The position numbers and the translations under genes were made by a program. The notes under the pieces were generated by a model. The model searched no databases. It was not told where the DNA came from and saw only the letters and a program-made list of their open reading frames with translations. Below are positions 39,085-50,700 of a stretch of DNA of 64,000 bases, one piece after another (the stretch's first letter is position 1; every line of letters begins with the position of its first letter). This stretch comes from Symsagittifera roscoffensis (taxonomy: Eukaryota; Xenacoelomorpha; Acoela; Convolutidae): contig NC_087063.1 in NCBI RefSeq assembly GCF_963678635.1, positions 75,353,617 to 75,417,616 of the forward strand, written 5' to 3'.

Positions 39085-42000
39085 AATGAAGTTGTTGATT
39101 GTCCCAATCACAGGGATAAAATTTGTATCTTGAGACGATTGCAAAAAATTAAATATTCTTCAGGCCTTATTAAATCACTTAAGTCAGAAACGGACGATGG
39201 GCTGTCGAGCTGTTCCAACTTTCCAGAGCGACCCACACTAGATGAGATGCAGATAGATAAACCGGTTCTGCCGGAGATTGAACATTTGAGGGGCAAACTG
39301 AAAGATGAACAGCTCGAAGCCATCAAGGACGTACTAGAGCGGAACGAAGAAGTTTTCTCGAGGCATAAGGCGGATATCGGGTGTTGTAATTTTGTTGAGC
39401 ATGAAATAGAACTTGAGGAAAACGCGGTACCGCACAGGGAGGGGGCGAGGCGTATGACCCCACACAAATCGGACGCGTGTAGAAAAGAAATCGAGACGTT
39501 ACTAGAGTATGACATGATAGAACCATCCAAGTCACCGTGGGCGTGTGGAGTAGTGATGGCCAAAAAGAAAGGCGACCAGTTGAGGTTCTGTTTTGACTTT
39601 CGATACCTGAACTCCGTCACGGTGAAGGATGCCTATCCCATACCTAGAATTGATGAAAGCCTCTCGAAGTTAGGTGATGCAAAATTTTTTACGACTCTTG
39701 ATTTAGGCTCGGCTTTTTGGCAGGTACCATTAAGGAAGCAAGACAGGGACAAGACAGGGTTCGCCTGCGAGTTAGGTCTGTTTCAATGGAAACGGATGCC
39801 GTTTGGACTCTGCAATGCCACAGCCACGTTCCAACGGCTGATGGCACACGCGCTGATAGGCGTGACGAAGAAGTATGGCAACCTGGTAATGTGCTATGTG
39901 GACGACGTGGTAATAGCGACGCCAACACTAGAAGACCACATTGAGAGACTTGATGAGGTGTTCGCGTGCATGAAAAGATCGGGGCTGAAGTGCAAACCAT
40001 CAAAGTGTGAAATACTCAAGGACTCAATTAAATACTTGGGCAGGATGGTAGATAAGCACGGTATCAGACCTGATCCAGACGCCGTGGAAGCAGTCCTAAC
40101 CTGGAAGTCACCGAAGACGGAGCACCAGCTGATGAGTTTCCTGGGTTTCGCAAACTATTATAGAGAATTCATCAAGGGCTACGCGGACAAGGTATACCCC
40201 ATGCAACAATTAATGAGACATAAGGGCAAGAAGTTCACGTGGAACAACGCGGCAGAAGAGTCATTCCAGAGAATAAAGAAAGAGCTGTGTGAGGCACCAG
40301 TACTGGGTATGCCGACTGAGAAGGGGATGTACGTGCTAGACACGGATGCGTCAGTAGTGGCTATTTCTGGGATTCTCCATCAAGAACAAGAATGGAATGG
40401 GAAGACAGTCTTGAGACCAATAGCATACGGGAGCAAAGTCCTAAGTGACACAGAAATGAAGTACGGAGCACCGAAAGCAGAGATGTTCGCAGTAGTCACC
40501 TTTGTCGAGAAATACAGAGCATACCTAGGCAGTGAACCTTTCAAGCTGCGAGTAGATAACCGAGCACTAAGCTGGCTGAAAACGTACTCAATGGACCAGA
40601 GCTATATTGGGAGATGGATAGTTCGCTTGGACGGATACAACATGATAATTGAGCATAGAACGCGAGACAAACATCAAAATGCCGACAGCTTGAGCAAGAA
40701 GACGGAGTTCTATGAGAGACAAGAACAAAGAGAGGCGGACAGACCTGAGATCAAAGATGGCTTTTCCTTCATGGACAAGGATACGTACGACAGTCTTCCA
40801 CTCACGAGATGGCTAGACAAATCAGGCAAACCGATTGAAGATCATCCAGAACTACCAAAAGAGCCTCTTGAAAAAACCATATTGAAGAAAAGCAGAGGGA
40901 TTCCAATGGGAATAATGCTCAAGTCCAAGATCGTGAGGGAAACACTCAAGGCGAAAGGCTATGATCTCAATCAGATAGAGGAGGGAACGGTCCGAATAGA
41001 TGAAGACTTAATGAGGTTGCTTGAGAAACTATCGGATGACAAGCCCGTGGTCCAAGGGAAAAGTCAGGAGGCACCGGAACTAACCATACTTCGGAGAGAA
41101 AAAACAGTGAACAATACTGACGCCTCAAAAGGAAGCACCACTGATAGCAAGGAAGTCGTGCGATCACTAGTTGAAAAAATCCCCGAAAAAATTCTGGAGC
41201 AAACAAAAGTCAGGGATAAGAAAGTGACATTCAGAGAAGAAATTGAACACCTGGGACTAGATCAAGAGTCCGGGGAGTGGTCCAGATTCATGGAAGAAGA
41301 CGAAACCGGAGAAGGAAAATTGTCCGGGGAGCGTAAAGAATGGGATGAAGACTCGGACGAGAGCAGTGAAGATCGAGACAGTCTATGCATGATACTGGCG
41401 GAAGAGAAGATGAGACAGCACGACAGGGATTTACAGACAGATCCATCTTCAGGGACGTACAATCTGGAAATGCAAGAGGTACGAGGTGGAGAAGAGCTCG
41501 AGAAAATAGCAGTTTCAAGAAAGCCTCTTAGGGAACTATCGTGCAACTCAAACGTCAGAACGAATCTGGTACCAGAGGACGACATGAAGATCATGAAAAG
41601 GATAATATGTGTGAAACTGAGCGATGACATCCACAATCCTGGTGAGATGAATGGACAGATCATGGCGTTAAAGGAGCACGTTAAGGCGAGATATAGACTG
41701 TCTGACCTAATAAGGGCCCAGAAGAATGACAAAATGACAAGTAACCTCTCCAAATGGATCCATACTGGAGTCAAGGAGAAGGGGGAACTTGAGGAAGACA
41801 GCTACAAGATCTTGAGCCAGTTCTACAAAGAAAAGAGAGACTTACTTTACCACACAGCGGAAGGGGTGGTAGCGTGCAAGAGAAGAGATGAGGAAAAGAT
41901 ATTACACAAACACAACCTCATCATACTACCACAACTGTACCAAACGGAAGTGCTCTTCAGATCACACGACCAAATGGGCCATCAGGGGATAGATAAAGTA

Positions 42001-44277
42001 CAACAAAGGATACTTCACAGGTTTGACTGGCCGGGAATGAGAAAAGCTTGCGAGAGATGGGTGAATGCCTGCCTAGCATGCCTTCAAGTAAAAGACCCAA
42101 GGAAGATGAAGTTTCCCCTCAAGTCTGTCGAGAGTTCGGAATTCAATGAAGTGGTGCAGATAGACCATCAGAAAATTTGCATGACGGAATCGGGTTATAA
42201 CCAAATACTAGTTATAATAGATCACTTCACCAAGTTGGCGGAAGCTGTTCCGTGCCAGACAGCCTCAGCAGAGGAAACATGTGATCACCTGATAACGCAT
42301 TGGATATCGCGGTATGGTTGCCCAATGACTTTCCAGTCAGACAACGGCAAGGCTTTTGTGGGGGACTTAACAAAAGAATTGATGAAGAGGTCACACATTG
42401 CTCAAGCACACTCGACGACCTATCATCCACAGACCAATGGGTTGGTAGAAAGACAGAACAGGACACTAGTCAACATGCTCAGGGTGTACTGCTCAAGGTA
42501 CATGACGGACTGGGACAAATACCTGCCACAGGTAGTAGGAGCCTACAATACTACCCAGCACTCTACAACGGGTATCAGCCCTTTCATGATGTTGACGGGC
42601 AGGGAAAGGGCAATGCCTTTGACATTCTTCTATCCGGAATACGAGGGGAAGAGGACGTCGCCTCAAGCATACGTGAAGGAAGCGATCAAAAGACAACAAG
42701 AGCTGAACGAGGTATGTCGGAGAAACACTGCGCAGGCGCAAGCGAGGCAACGCAAGAAATATGACGAAAAGATACTGAGAGCAAAGCCATACGAAGTGGG
42801 CCAATACGTGTGGGTCTTTCAAAATGTCATACCGCCCAAGGGAACAAAGAAACTACTCAAGAAATGGAGAGGACCGTTCATGATTACGGAAGTACATCAA
42901 CAAGGAAGGTTCTATCGCTTGAGTACAGGGCGAGCAGCACATTACGAAAATCTGAAACCTCACGTTCCGTCCCCGGAGGATTGGTGCCTGCCGAAGGACA
43001 TGGAGGGTCTTGACTACCTGGTGGTGGAACCAGCGTGCGAAGTGAATGAGAAAGGCACCAGGGAGAAAAATGATGGCAATGAGAACTTGAGTTTGGACGA
43101 CAACGAAAAGATAGAAGTGGAGTCGGATGCAGGTTCATTCGTAGAAGAAGACTGGAACGACCCAGAGCAAAACGAGGTACCGAAGTGGATGGAACCGGAT
43201 CGACCAACACCACCGGAAACCAGGAAGGGCAATCGTAAACGCACAGGCATGAGGTACAATAGGTACGGGGATGACTTCTTGATCGATAAGATACAGCCAG
43301 AGAAGTTAAGCGATGAACTACTAGGCGTAGGCGAACTGGAAGCCGGAGAGGAATGGCAGGTCATTGACGATGGTGGACATTATCCGCAGGATGATTACTC
43401 GACGCCAGAAGTGGAGACGGATCTCGAGCAGGGTGAAATAGAAAGGAGGGAGAATACGAATTTGAGGATTCTAGAGTGGATGCGTGATGTCAAGGACGAG
43501 GGTCACGAAGGACAAAGCATGCAGCAAGTCGATGTATCAGCAGCAAAGTACATGAAGACAGCGGAGCCTCTTTTCGGATGGACAGCAACAGACAGGCCAC
43601 TGGACATCCCTAAGGACAATTCAGAACCGACTACATCGACGGGGACGTCGATAAATATTTTTGTCCGGGGAGTAGGGGTAGGACTTACCCACACCGAAAA
43701 TTCGATGATAAAAAAGCTCAAGGAAGTGAGGGAAACAAGCGGATTGGAACTGGAGGAAGAAGAACCAGAGCCTACCATAGGAAGGAATTTCAAAACGAAA
43801 TTCGAAATACCCAATGAATACTCAGAGAACATCATGATAACGGATAGCGACTTCATCCTGTCAAACAGGACCAGCGCGATCTGCATCACGGCGGACATGA
43901 GTTTCAAATCAAGATTGGAGGCTGACTTCAAAAGAGAATACCAGAACGTAGAGTTTCTGTTCAGACAGAGGCCAGGACTGGGAGGCATGGCGGCGCTTCC
44001 ACCGTCAGTGGCACAGGTCCCGGGCAAATACCTCTGCTTCCTAGTAACGAGAGTCAACGACAGGAACACAATTGATCCCGAACACGTGATATTGGCACTG
44101 ACAAGACTACGTGACTTCATGATTGAAAGAGGAATATTGGAGGTCTCGATGCCGGTGTACGACCCAAACAGGGGCAAACTGAGCTCGAGGGAATTGTACG
44201 CCATCCTACATGTGGTCTTTGCAGAAACGGAGATAGTGGTGCATCTTCACAAGAAGTACTACTTGAGCATCGCCTGA
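39085..44277 (+). CDS. Element C Pol: RT, RNase H, integrase and C-terminal macrodomain-like module
   Basis: Same frame as Gag, open from 39085 right after its TAA to a TGA at 44275-44277. No ATG marks the start (first TTG 39130), which points to readthrough of the Gag stop. Counting from 39130, RT spans about 90-300 with YVDD at 256-259. RNase H begins near 405 (DTDAS). The integrase HHCC finger is at about 940-990. Catalytic residues lie in VQIDHQK (near 1010), QSDNGKAF (near 1070) and NGLVERQN (near 1106). A GPF module starts near 1248. After an acidic linker, residues about 1569-1715 look like a macrodomain of the TARG1/ALC1 type: ICITAD, GMAALP, YLCFLVTR, ILEVSMPVYD and a final strand-helix-strand. 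The expected catalytic Asp in the GCGLD loop of TARG1 is not seen. Confidence 0.93.
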   Translation, partial: NEVVDCPNHRDKICILRRLQKIKYSSGLIKSLKSETDDGLSSCSNFPERPTLDEMQIDKPVLPEIEHLRGKLKDEQLEAIKDVLERNEEVFSRHKADIGCCNFVEHEIELEENAVPHREGARRMTPHKSDACRKEIETLLEYDMIEPSKSPWACGVVMAKKKGDQLRFCFDFRYLNSVTVKDAYPIPRIDESLSKLGDAKFFTTLDLGSAFWQVPLRKQDRDKTGFACELGLFQWKRMPFGLCNATATFQRLMAHALIGVTKKYGNLVMCYVDDVVIATPTLEDHIERLDEVFACMKRSGLKCKPSKCEILKDSIKYLGRMVDKHGIRPDPDAVEAVLTWKSPKTEHQLMSFLGFANYYREFIKGYADKVYPMQQLMRHKGKKFTWNNAAEESFQRIKKELCEAPVLGMPTEKGMYVLDTDASVVAISGILHQEQEWNGKTVLRPIAYGSKVLSDTEMKYGAPKAEMFAVVTFVEKYRAYLGSEPFKLRVDNRALSWLKTYSMDQSYIGRWIVRLDGYNMIIEHRTRDKHQNADSLSKKTEFYERQEQREADRPEIKDGFSFMDKDTYDSLPLTRWLDKSGKPIEDHPELPKEPLEKTILKKSRGIPMGIMLKSKIVRETLKAKGYDLNQIEEGTVRIDEDLMRLLEKLSDDKPVVQGKSQEAPELTILRREKTVNNTDASKGSTTDSKEVVRSLVEKIPEKILEQTKVRDKKVTFREEIEHLGLDQESGEWSRFMEEDETGEGKLSGERKEWDEDSDESSEDRDSLCMILAEEKMRQHDRDLQTDPSSGTYNLEMQEVRGGEELEKIAVSRKPLRELSCNSNVRTNLVPEDDMKIMKRIICVKLSDDIHNPGEMNGQIMALKEHVKARYRLSDLIRAQKNDKMTSNLSKWIHTGVKEKGELEEDSYKILSQFYKEKRDLLYHTAEGVVACKRRDEEKILHKHNLIILPQLYQTEVLFRSHDQMGHQGIDKVQQRILHRFDWPGMRKACERWVNACLACLQVKDPRKMKFPLKSVESSEFNEVVQIDHQKICMTESGYNQILVIIDHFTKLAEAVPCQTASAEETCDHLITHWISRYGCPMTFQSDNGKAFVGDLTKELMKRSHIAQAHSTTYHPQTNGLVERQNRTLVNMLRVYCSRYMTDWDKYLPQVVGAYNTTQHSTTGISPFMMLTGRERAMPLTFFYPEYEGKRTSPQAYVKEAIKRQQELNEVCRRNTAQAQARQRKKYDEKILRAKPYEVGQYVWVFQNVIPPKGTKKLLKKWRGPFMITEVHQQGRFYRLSTGRAAHYENLKPHVPSPEDWCLPKDMEGLDYLVVEPACEVNEKGTREKNDGNENLSLDDNEKIEVESDAGSFVEEDWNDPEQNEVPKWMEPDRPTPPETRKGNRKRTGMRYNRYGDDFLIDKIQPEKLSDELLGVGELEAGEEWQVIDDGGHYPQDDYSTPEVETDLEQGEIERRENTNLRILEWMRDVKDEGHEGQSMQQVDVSAAKYMKTAEPLFGWTATDRPLDIPKDNSEPTTSTGTSINIFVRGVGVGLTHTENSMIKKLKEVRETSGLELEEEEPEPTIGRNFKTKFEIPNEYSENIMITDSDFILSNRTSAICITADMSFKSRLEADFKREYQNVEFLFRQRPGLGGMAALPPSVAQVPGKYLCFLVTRVNDRNTIDPEHVILALTRLRDFMIERGILEVSMPVYDPNRGKLSSRELYAILHVVFAETEIVVHLHKKYYLSIA

Positions 44278-44731
44278 GTCGGGTACACGGGAGCGTCGAG
44301 TCGGGTGTGAGGGAAGAATCTTGAGCTAGGTATTGGGGTACGAAACAGGTAGGGGATCTTATGGGTGATTGGCATGACAATTATCATTTTAAATGAATGA
44401 TGGTGCTAAAACATAAAATGTGTCTGCATGTTTTTTAGAAAATTTAAATTGAATCATTTTAGTAGGGTGAAAAGGAGAGGGTTTTTAATCATAAAAGTAA
44501 TGGGGCTTTCTGGTTAGGAACACAGCTTGTCGGTCTAAATATCGGGTGTTATTTTCAGATTGATTTGTTGATCTCAAATTGACTACTCATCTGTATTCAA
44601 TCAAAAGATGAGAACGACATCTCAAGAAAACTCAAGTTGCTCAGGTAAAACTCAAGTGGCTCAGGTAAAACTCAAGTTGCTCAGGTAAAACTCAAGTGCT
44701 AATACTCAAAGAGTCAATCGAAGTCACAGAA
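44278..44731 (+). other. Element C spacer before ORF3 with a CTCAAG repeat cluster
   Basis: Non-coding apart from the possible non-AUG start of ORF3. At 44621-44696, CTCAAG occurs five times, three of them in a tandem 20-base unit GCTCAGGTAAAACTCAAGT(T/G). Each unit contains CAGGTAAAA, which looks like a 5' splice donor. The first ATG of ORF3 is at 44732. Confidence 0.7.
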
Positions 44732-47700
44732 ATGGCCGATCGATACTGGAAGTCCATGCCATCGGCTCTGAAAAAGCCCACACTTGACGAACTGTACAGA
44801 CGGCTGAGAGATCTGGATTACACTCAAGTGAACGAGAGAATGGCAGTGATGCTGAATGCCATCCTACAATTGGAGGATGAGGGCGAGTGTCGAGAGTCTG
44901 CGACGGAGGCGGTCTTGATGGTAGGCTACACCACTGAAGGGGTGTCCGATCAAGAACAAACCAGATGGCTGTCCTGGAACGTGGATGGAGCGATAAGGGG
45001 GTTCGATTTGGCGAGGAACCCTGGTCTAAACAACAACACAGAGTATGGCGCGGGGGAATTCCCACTGCCGGCCAGACCATCAGTCAGGCCCGCGAGCCAG
45101 AGTACGAGTAAAGTACCATCGATGTCACGGGCACAGCAGACGGGGGAGGCTTATCCGGACGTCAGTGCCATGAAAAAAGAACTCGAGAGAACCCAGCGGG
45201 AGAGGAATAAGGCGAACCTCGACCGGGATCAAGCGGTGCTCGAGAGGGATCAAGCGCGGAGAGAATTGGACATAATGAAGGCGGAACGGCTGCAGGCAGA
45301 AAGGGTGCGGGAGAATGCCGCGAATTGTGAGCAGCTGAAGCAGGCTCTCGAGAGAGACCAAGCAAAACTTGAGAGGATCCAGCAACAACAGCGCGAGCTC
45401 GATATGCAAAAAGGGGCTAGGCCCAAAGAGCGGGTAGTGACTGTCTCAAGGCCAGAGTCACGCATGGAAGTGGACGAAGCTCCTAGGTCAAAGGGACGAT
45501 TCAACCTCGATCGTGCGGCGCAAGAACATATGAATGAGGGGCTGGAGGTATGGATACCACCAGAATCAACGTCCTCCCTGCGTGGAATGGAGACTCAAGT
45601 AATACGACCATTGATGGACGTCGCGCTGCCTGGATACACACCGAGTTCGACCCCAGGTAGTAGTGGCGGCTCGTCACGGCTGAAAGAGTTGCAGGAGAGG
45701 TTACAGCTGAGGAATCGCGAGAGTCCGGTAAGAGTGGATTTACCCTCGACTTGGGGGGAACAGCCTGTCAGGAGTGTGATGATCTCGAGCTACAAGAAGA
45801 ATGCGGATGGGAGATATCGCAAGCACAATCGTATAGACTGGAATCCGGCGCAGAGAGAGAGAAGAGATTGCTTCCACGATGCGACTTGGGTGGAGTACTT
45901 CACGTATCCTCGAGTGCCTGAAGGCTCGGTTCACTTGATCATTGGAGACAGCTTGCTGCGGGTGCTGACCCGGATCCAATCCCATTGGCAAACGGGAATC
46001 TTGAGCTTCGCCGGAGCCGCAACGCCGCAGATGTTAGCGACTCTTGAGATGCTAGGGATGGTGAGTGTGTACACAGTCACCCTGATGGTCGGGACGAATG
46101 ATGTGTCAAGGGGGGAAGCGAGGAAGGTGACAAGGCTGCATGAAAAGATGAGCTGCATTCTCGAGGAAATACGGATCCAAATGGACCCGTCCATTCTCAC
46201 GGTGTGTACCGTTCCCTACAACATGGGAGCGGATCAACATGCGGTAGAGATGAATACGAAAGTGCGCAGCCTGAACGAAACAATCAGGAAGATTCATCAG
46301 AGGAGTGTCCTTCCCCTTAGGCTACTGGACGTGGCTGAGCAAATGGAATTAACCTCTTTCCCTGACGATGCATCTGCGGATGGCATTCACTTTGACAGGC
46401 CCAGAGGGGTGGAATGGTTGAACGACGTCTTTCAAAGGCATATATGCGCGCTAGAGGCGGATTTGCTGGAAACAGCACAGGTCACGTTCGGACCACCCCC
46501 AAACCCACCCTTCTTCAACCCGAGATCTTTGTCGAGTCGCTTGGGCGAGAGGGCCGGTTCTAGAGATAGTGAGAGGAATAGCCGGGCCAAGTTGCCGAGC
46601 ACCACGCCTATGGAAGCTGATGAAGTGACATCAGCAACTCCCCAGGGGTCGGTAATGTCCTCAGTGGTGGTTGCGGAGAAAAAGAGGTCAGAGAAGCCAC
46701 TGGAGACCAGCAGACAGAAGTATGAGGAGAAGGTCAAGGAACTGGATCTGGAAGACCTAGAGTGTAGACAGGAGCTAGCGAGGGCTTTGGGTCTTGAGCA
46801 GGTCTCACATGAAGACTTGGGGAGGCACAAGTGCGTGGACTGGTTGAAGGCTCATGAAACGCGTTTCTCGAGAGCGAAGTTGACAGAGACAGCAGACCTG
46901 AGTGGAATTCCCACTAAGTCGATGATGGGACCAATTAATTACAGACCTCTCAAGTCCTCGGGGAGCCCGGGACTGGTGGTGGAGCCTCCCAAGCACCGGA
47001 CCAGCATTGCCAGAATTAGAGTGGCCACTCCAGCACAGTTGAGAGTGGTCGACAAACTGATGAACCCAAGAGAGATGGAGTTACCAGACGCCGAATATGA
47101 AGGCGCAAAATTGGCCAATGACCCCCGATATGGAAAACCCTGTGGGCAGGCGCAACTGGCCAAAACCTTAGCGGTCTACGACAGGGCAGACCCAGCTGCA
47201 GCAAGGGTGGTGATCGTGGCAGGATCAGATTTTGAAGGTACGTCTCCCAAGTTGTTTTGGCCAGAAACCCTGATATACACCTTGCCGGGTGCGGAACTGA
47301 ACCAGATGTTGACCCTGGTAGTGGCAATAAAGTCAGAAATGCCCTGCGAACCTGAGTTACTGCTGTTTGCGGGGATGAACGATCATCTGCACGCAACGGG
47401 ATTTCTTGAGCAGCTCAAGGGTGGTGAACCTACGCCAAAGAGGATCTGGGAGGCCATCCAGACCTTATTCGCGGCGATTAATGAAGTACAGGAGAATGTT
47501 GCCTCAAGATTCGGCGCCAAGACAAGAGTGGCGTTCACAACATCCCCCGGGTACTCGAGCATGCCGCTGGCTCTGCAATTCGTGTACGCGATCTTGATCT
47601 TGATCGCAGAGGGGAATGGGTGGCGTGTCCTGATGGCAGCTCCCAACCGAGAATTGGAACCGACGAAATTGAGGCTGTGCAAGTCAGAACTCGCGGCAGC

Positions 47701-50700
47701 GTGGGCGGACGTCTCCCATGCATTGAGAGGCTTTCACGAGTTGGCTGATATCCTCATCGTATTGGACGAGGTCCTCCTACTGGAAATATCTAACTTTGCC
47801 AGGCAACTCAAGCTCAGCCCGATCCTTAGGGATGATCACCCAGTGATAATTCACCTGACGGCTAGTCTGTGGTTTCGGGACATGGAGTTGACCATTACGA
47901 GCTCGACCAGCAGATCTAGAGGGCCAAACAACGAAAGGCAGAACGTGGCCACATCGGAGAAACAACTGGAGTCGATGGGGAATCGGTTGGCGCAAGAGGG
48001 AGGCAGATGGCCCTTCTTAAACCCAAGGTTGGAAAATGCCACGAGGAAAACAAGAGAGGATGCGCCGCCTCTGGTGAAGCAGATCTGGGAGTTTCTCGAG
48101 GAGCAACTGGGAAAAGCTGAGGAAAAGGGGATGACGGTTGGCAGGTTCGTCACGGCAGCCAATGAGGTCACGATTGGAGGATTTTGGAGAGAGCACGCGT
48201 GGGGTGAGCTAAAGACGAGGAGGGATCATGAGATTCTTGAGTTCTTGAGTCCTTGTTGGGGAAGAGAGTTCCTGACTGAGGTGTACAGTGCGAAGGAGAC
48301 GATCTTTGATGCGTTTATACAGGAGATGTTGAATATGCCTATCAGCCTGTTGCTGGCGCTGTACCTGGTCTACCCAAGATACTTGTTCAATATGGGCCCC
48401 GCATACATGTTCAGTCGTGGTGTGGACACCCTCAGAATAGATGGATACTTGACGTTAGTACTCCTGACCCACGGTGAACTGGCGTCATTTCACCGATTGA
48501 TGAGGTATGGGGAGCCCCTGGCGATGGGAAGAACACACTCGAGTATTGAGACCTACTCGTACAAGTGTGCAGCCGGGCTAAGGACGCTGCTCGTGCAGTA
48601 TCTACTGATGCAGAACAGGCACCTGACTGGCGAAGAAAAGAGCCCGAAGACCAGAGAGGAGTGGAGAAAAGTGAATGGAGGCATGCCCCTATTAACGGAT
48701 CTATGCCTGGCCATGAGATCGGATCCCATGGGGATTATCCGGGGGCTGGGGGAGGTCGTGACTTGTATATATGGACCGGCTGTCACGTTCGCATTTCCAG
48801 ATCCCTTGGTGACAGCTTATCGATACTCCGTGACCCACGTGAGCCTCATAAGCGTACTGGATGGAACGACACTGAACTGGTGCCAGCAAGAGGTGCTAAG
48901 GGCACAAATGAGCAACACGGTGCTCTTCGGAAAGGTGAAGGATCCAGAGTTGATCGTGTACAGTTTCCGAGGACAAATGCAATGCCGGATGGGAGGCAAG
49001 CGCGAGGGCCCCATCGAAACTTACCCCAAGTTTTGGAACTTGAATCCCTTGGCAGCCAATGGACAAGAAATCTTGAGAATCCCTGCATGGACAAAAAGTT
49101 TCGAGTTGGTGAAAAAGGAGCTGGAAGCGATATTGGAGAGAGAAGCCCTACCGACGAGCATTCCCGAGTTCCCCATAGTGAGGAGAATGACCCTAGGGAT
49201 GAACAGTTCCCTGGTTGTCCCATCCTCCTACGCGAGAACCACGACTGAAGAACGGCAGAAGGAGTTTACTGACGGCTGGGATCCGCTCTTCATCGGCTAT
49301 ACTGCAGCAATTTATTTCCATACTAGCGATGTGAAGATAAACTCATGGACGACTCAAGCCAAGAAGATCAGAGGGTCGATGCCCCCTAAATTCGACGTGC
49401 GAGATACCTTGAGAGTACTTAAGCGGGCAGGCCTAGAGAACCAGCTGCCGGTATGGGACGACGGCAGGATGATAGTGGAAGAAGGGCATGTAGCACTGAA
49501 AGCAGACGCGATGCTATTTGCCACAAGGAAGTACCGGGCACCTTACGGACTTGAGCTGATGGAGCGTAATAGAGAAGGAAAGAAGTTAGATGCAGCAGGT
49601 CCATTGTACGTGGCACTGACAAAAGGTGAGGCGACGAGTTCAGCGACACCATCACCCCTTCCAGTAGACATCCCTGGGGATAAAAAGAGTGGCACCGTGG
49701 CAGATCGATTCAAGAGGATCTTTGAGAGAAGGGAAGCAGAGTCAGGAGACGAAAGCATGGATGAAACCCTCAGTGAGGCAGGAGAGGATATGGAAGTGGG
49801 AAACACACCGGAGCAAAAGCCAACGGAAGTGGAATTCACAGCGCAGGAATTGTTGAAAGACCTGAGTGAAGAAAACTGGGCAGATACTCCCACGCCACCT
49901 TTGACCTCGTCCCCTCGCAAGTACCCGGAAATGTCGTTGACAAGCGAGAATCCCAACATGGGAATGATCTTCTTGAGTACGGAGAGGAGGGAGAAGAATA
50001 CCTTCGAGGGAAACAGAGACGCCTTCCTGGGCACTCTGGATGGAGATGCTTGGCAAAAGTTCTTGAGCGAATTCAATCGAGAAGTGGATGAAGACACCAC
50101 GTTGGATAATTTCAAAGAGGAACTGTGGGACACGGTGGTGAAATTTGGTGAGCCTGTCCTGGTGGGGACGGGTTTAGAAGAGAAAGCCAGAGTGGAACTA
50201 CTGAACAAGATGGTCGAGTTGAGGAAGTCAAGGAAGACCAGAGAAGACAAATGTAAAGACAGCTCTACTCCGAAACAGAAAACTGACAATAAAATAATTA
50301 AGTGTACAAGGGGGGATAAGGTAGGAACTAGTAATATGATTAAAAGTACTAATATCCTTAAGGCTCGAGCAGGGGGGAGGCAAGAGTTGGCTGGGGAAAA
50401 GGAAGTTGAATCAGTGATGATACCAATGACGCCCCCAAGCAAAGACGTGAGGTCTCGCAAGAGGAAGAGAGACGTAGAGGGATTGGGCAGTCCTTCAGCT
50501 GACGCGGTCTCGGAAAAAGACTTGAGAGAGACGGCTCCCATGGTTCTGGCGCGATGGAAAACGGCAGCCTACAAGAGTAGCTATGAACCGAGGAAACTGC
50601 TCGACATAGAAAAAGAAATGGAGAATCCCACTAGTTCCGTGACGGAGGAGGATTTCAAACCTCAGAGAATAAAAATGAAGCGAGGTTCGACGAGCGGGCA

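Noticed and set aside
36360-43364. Long minus-strand frames within gag and pol of element C
   Set aside because: Antisense shadows of GC-richer coding sequence; no domains.
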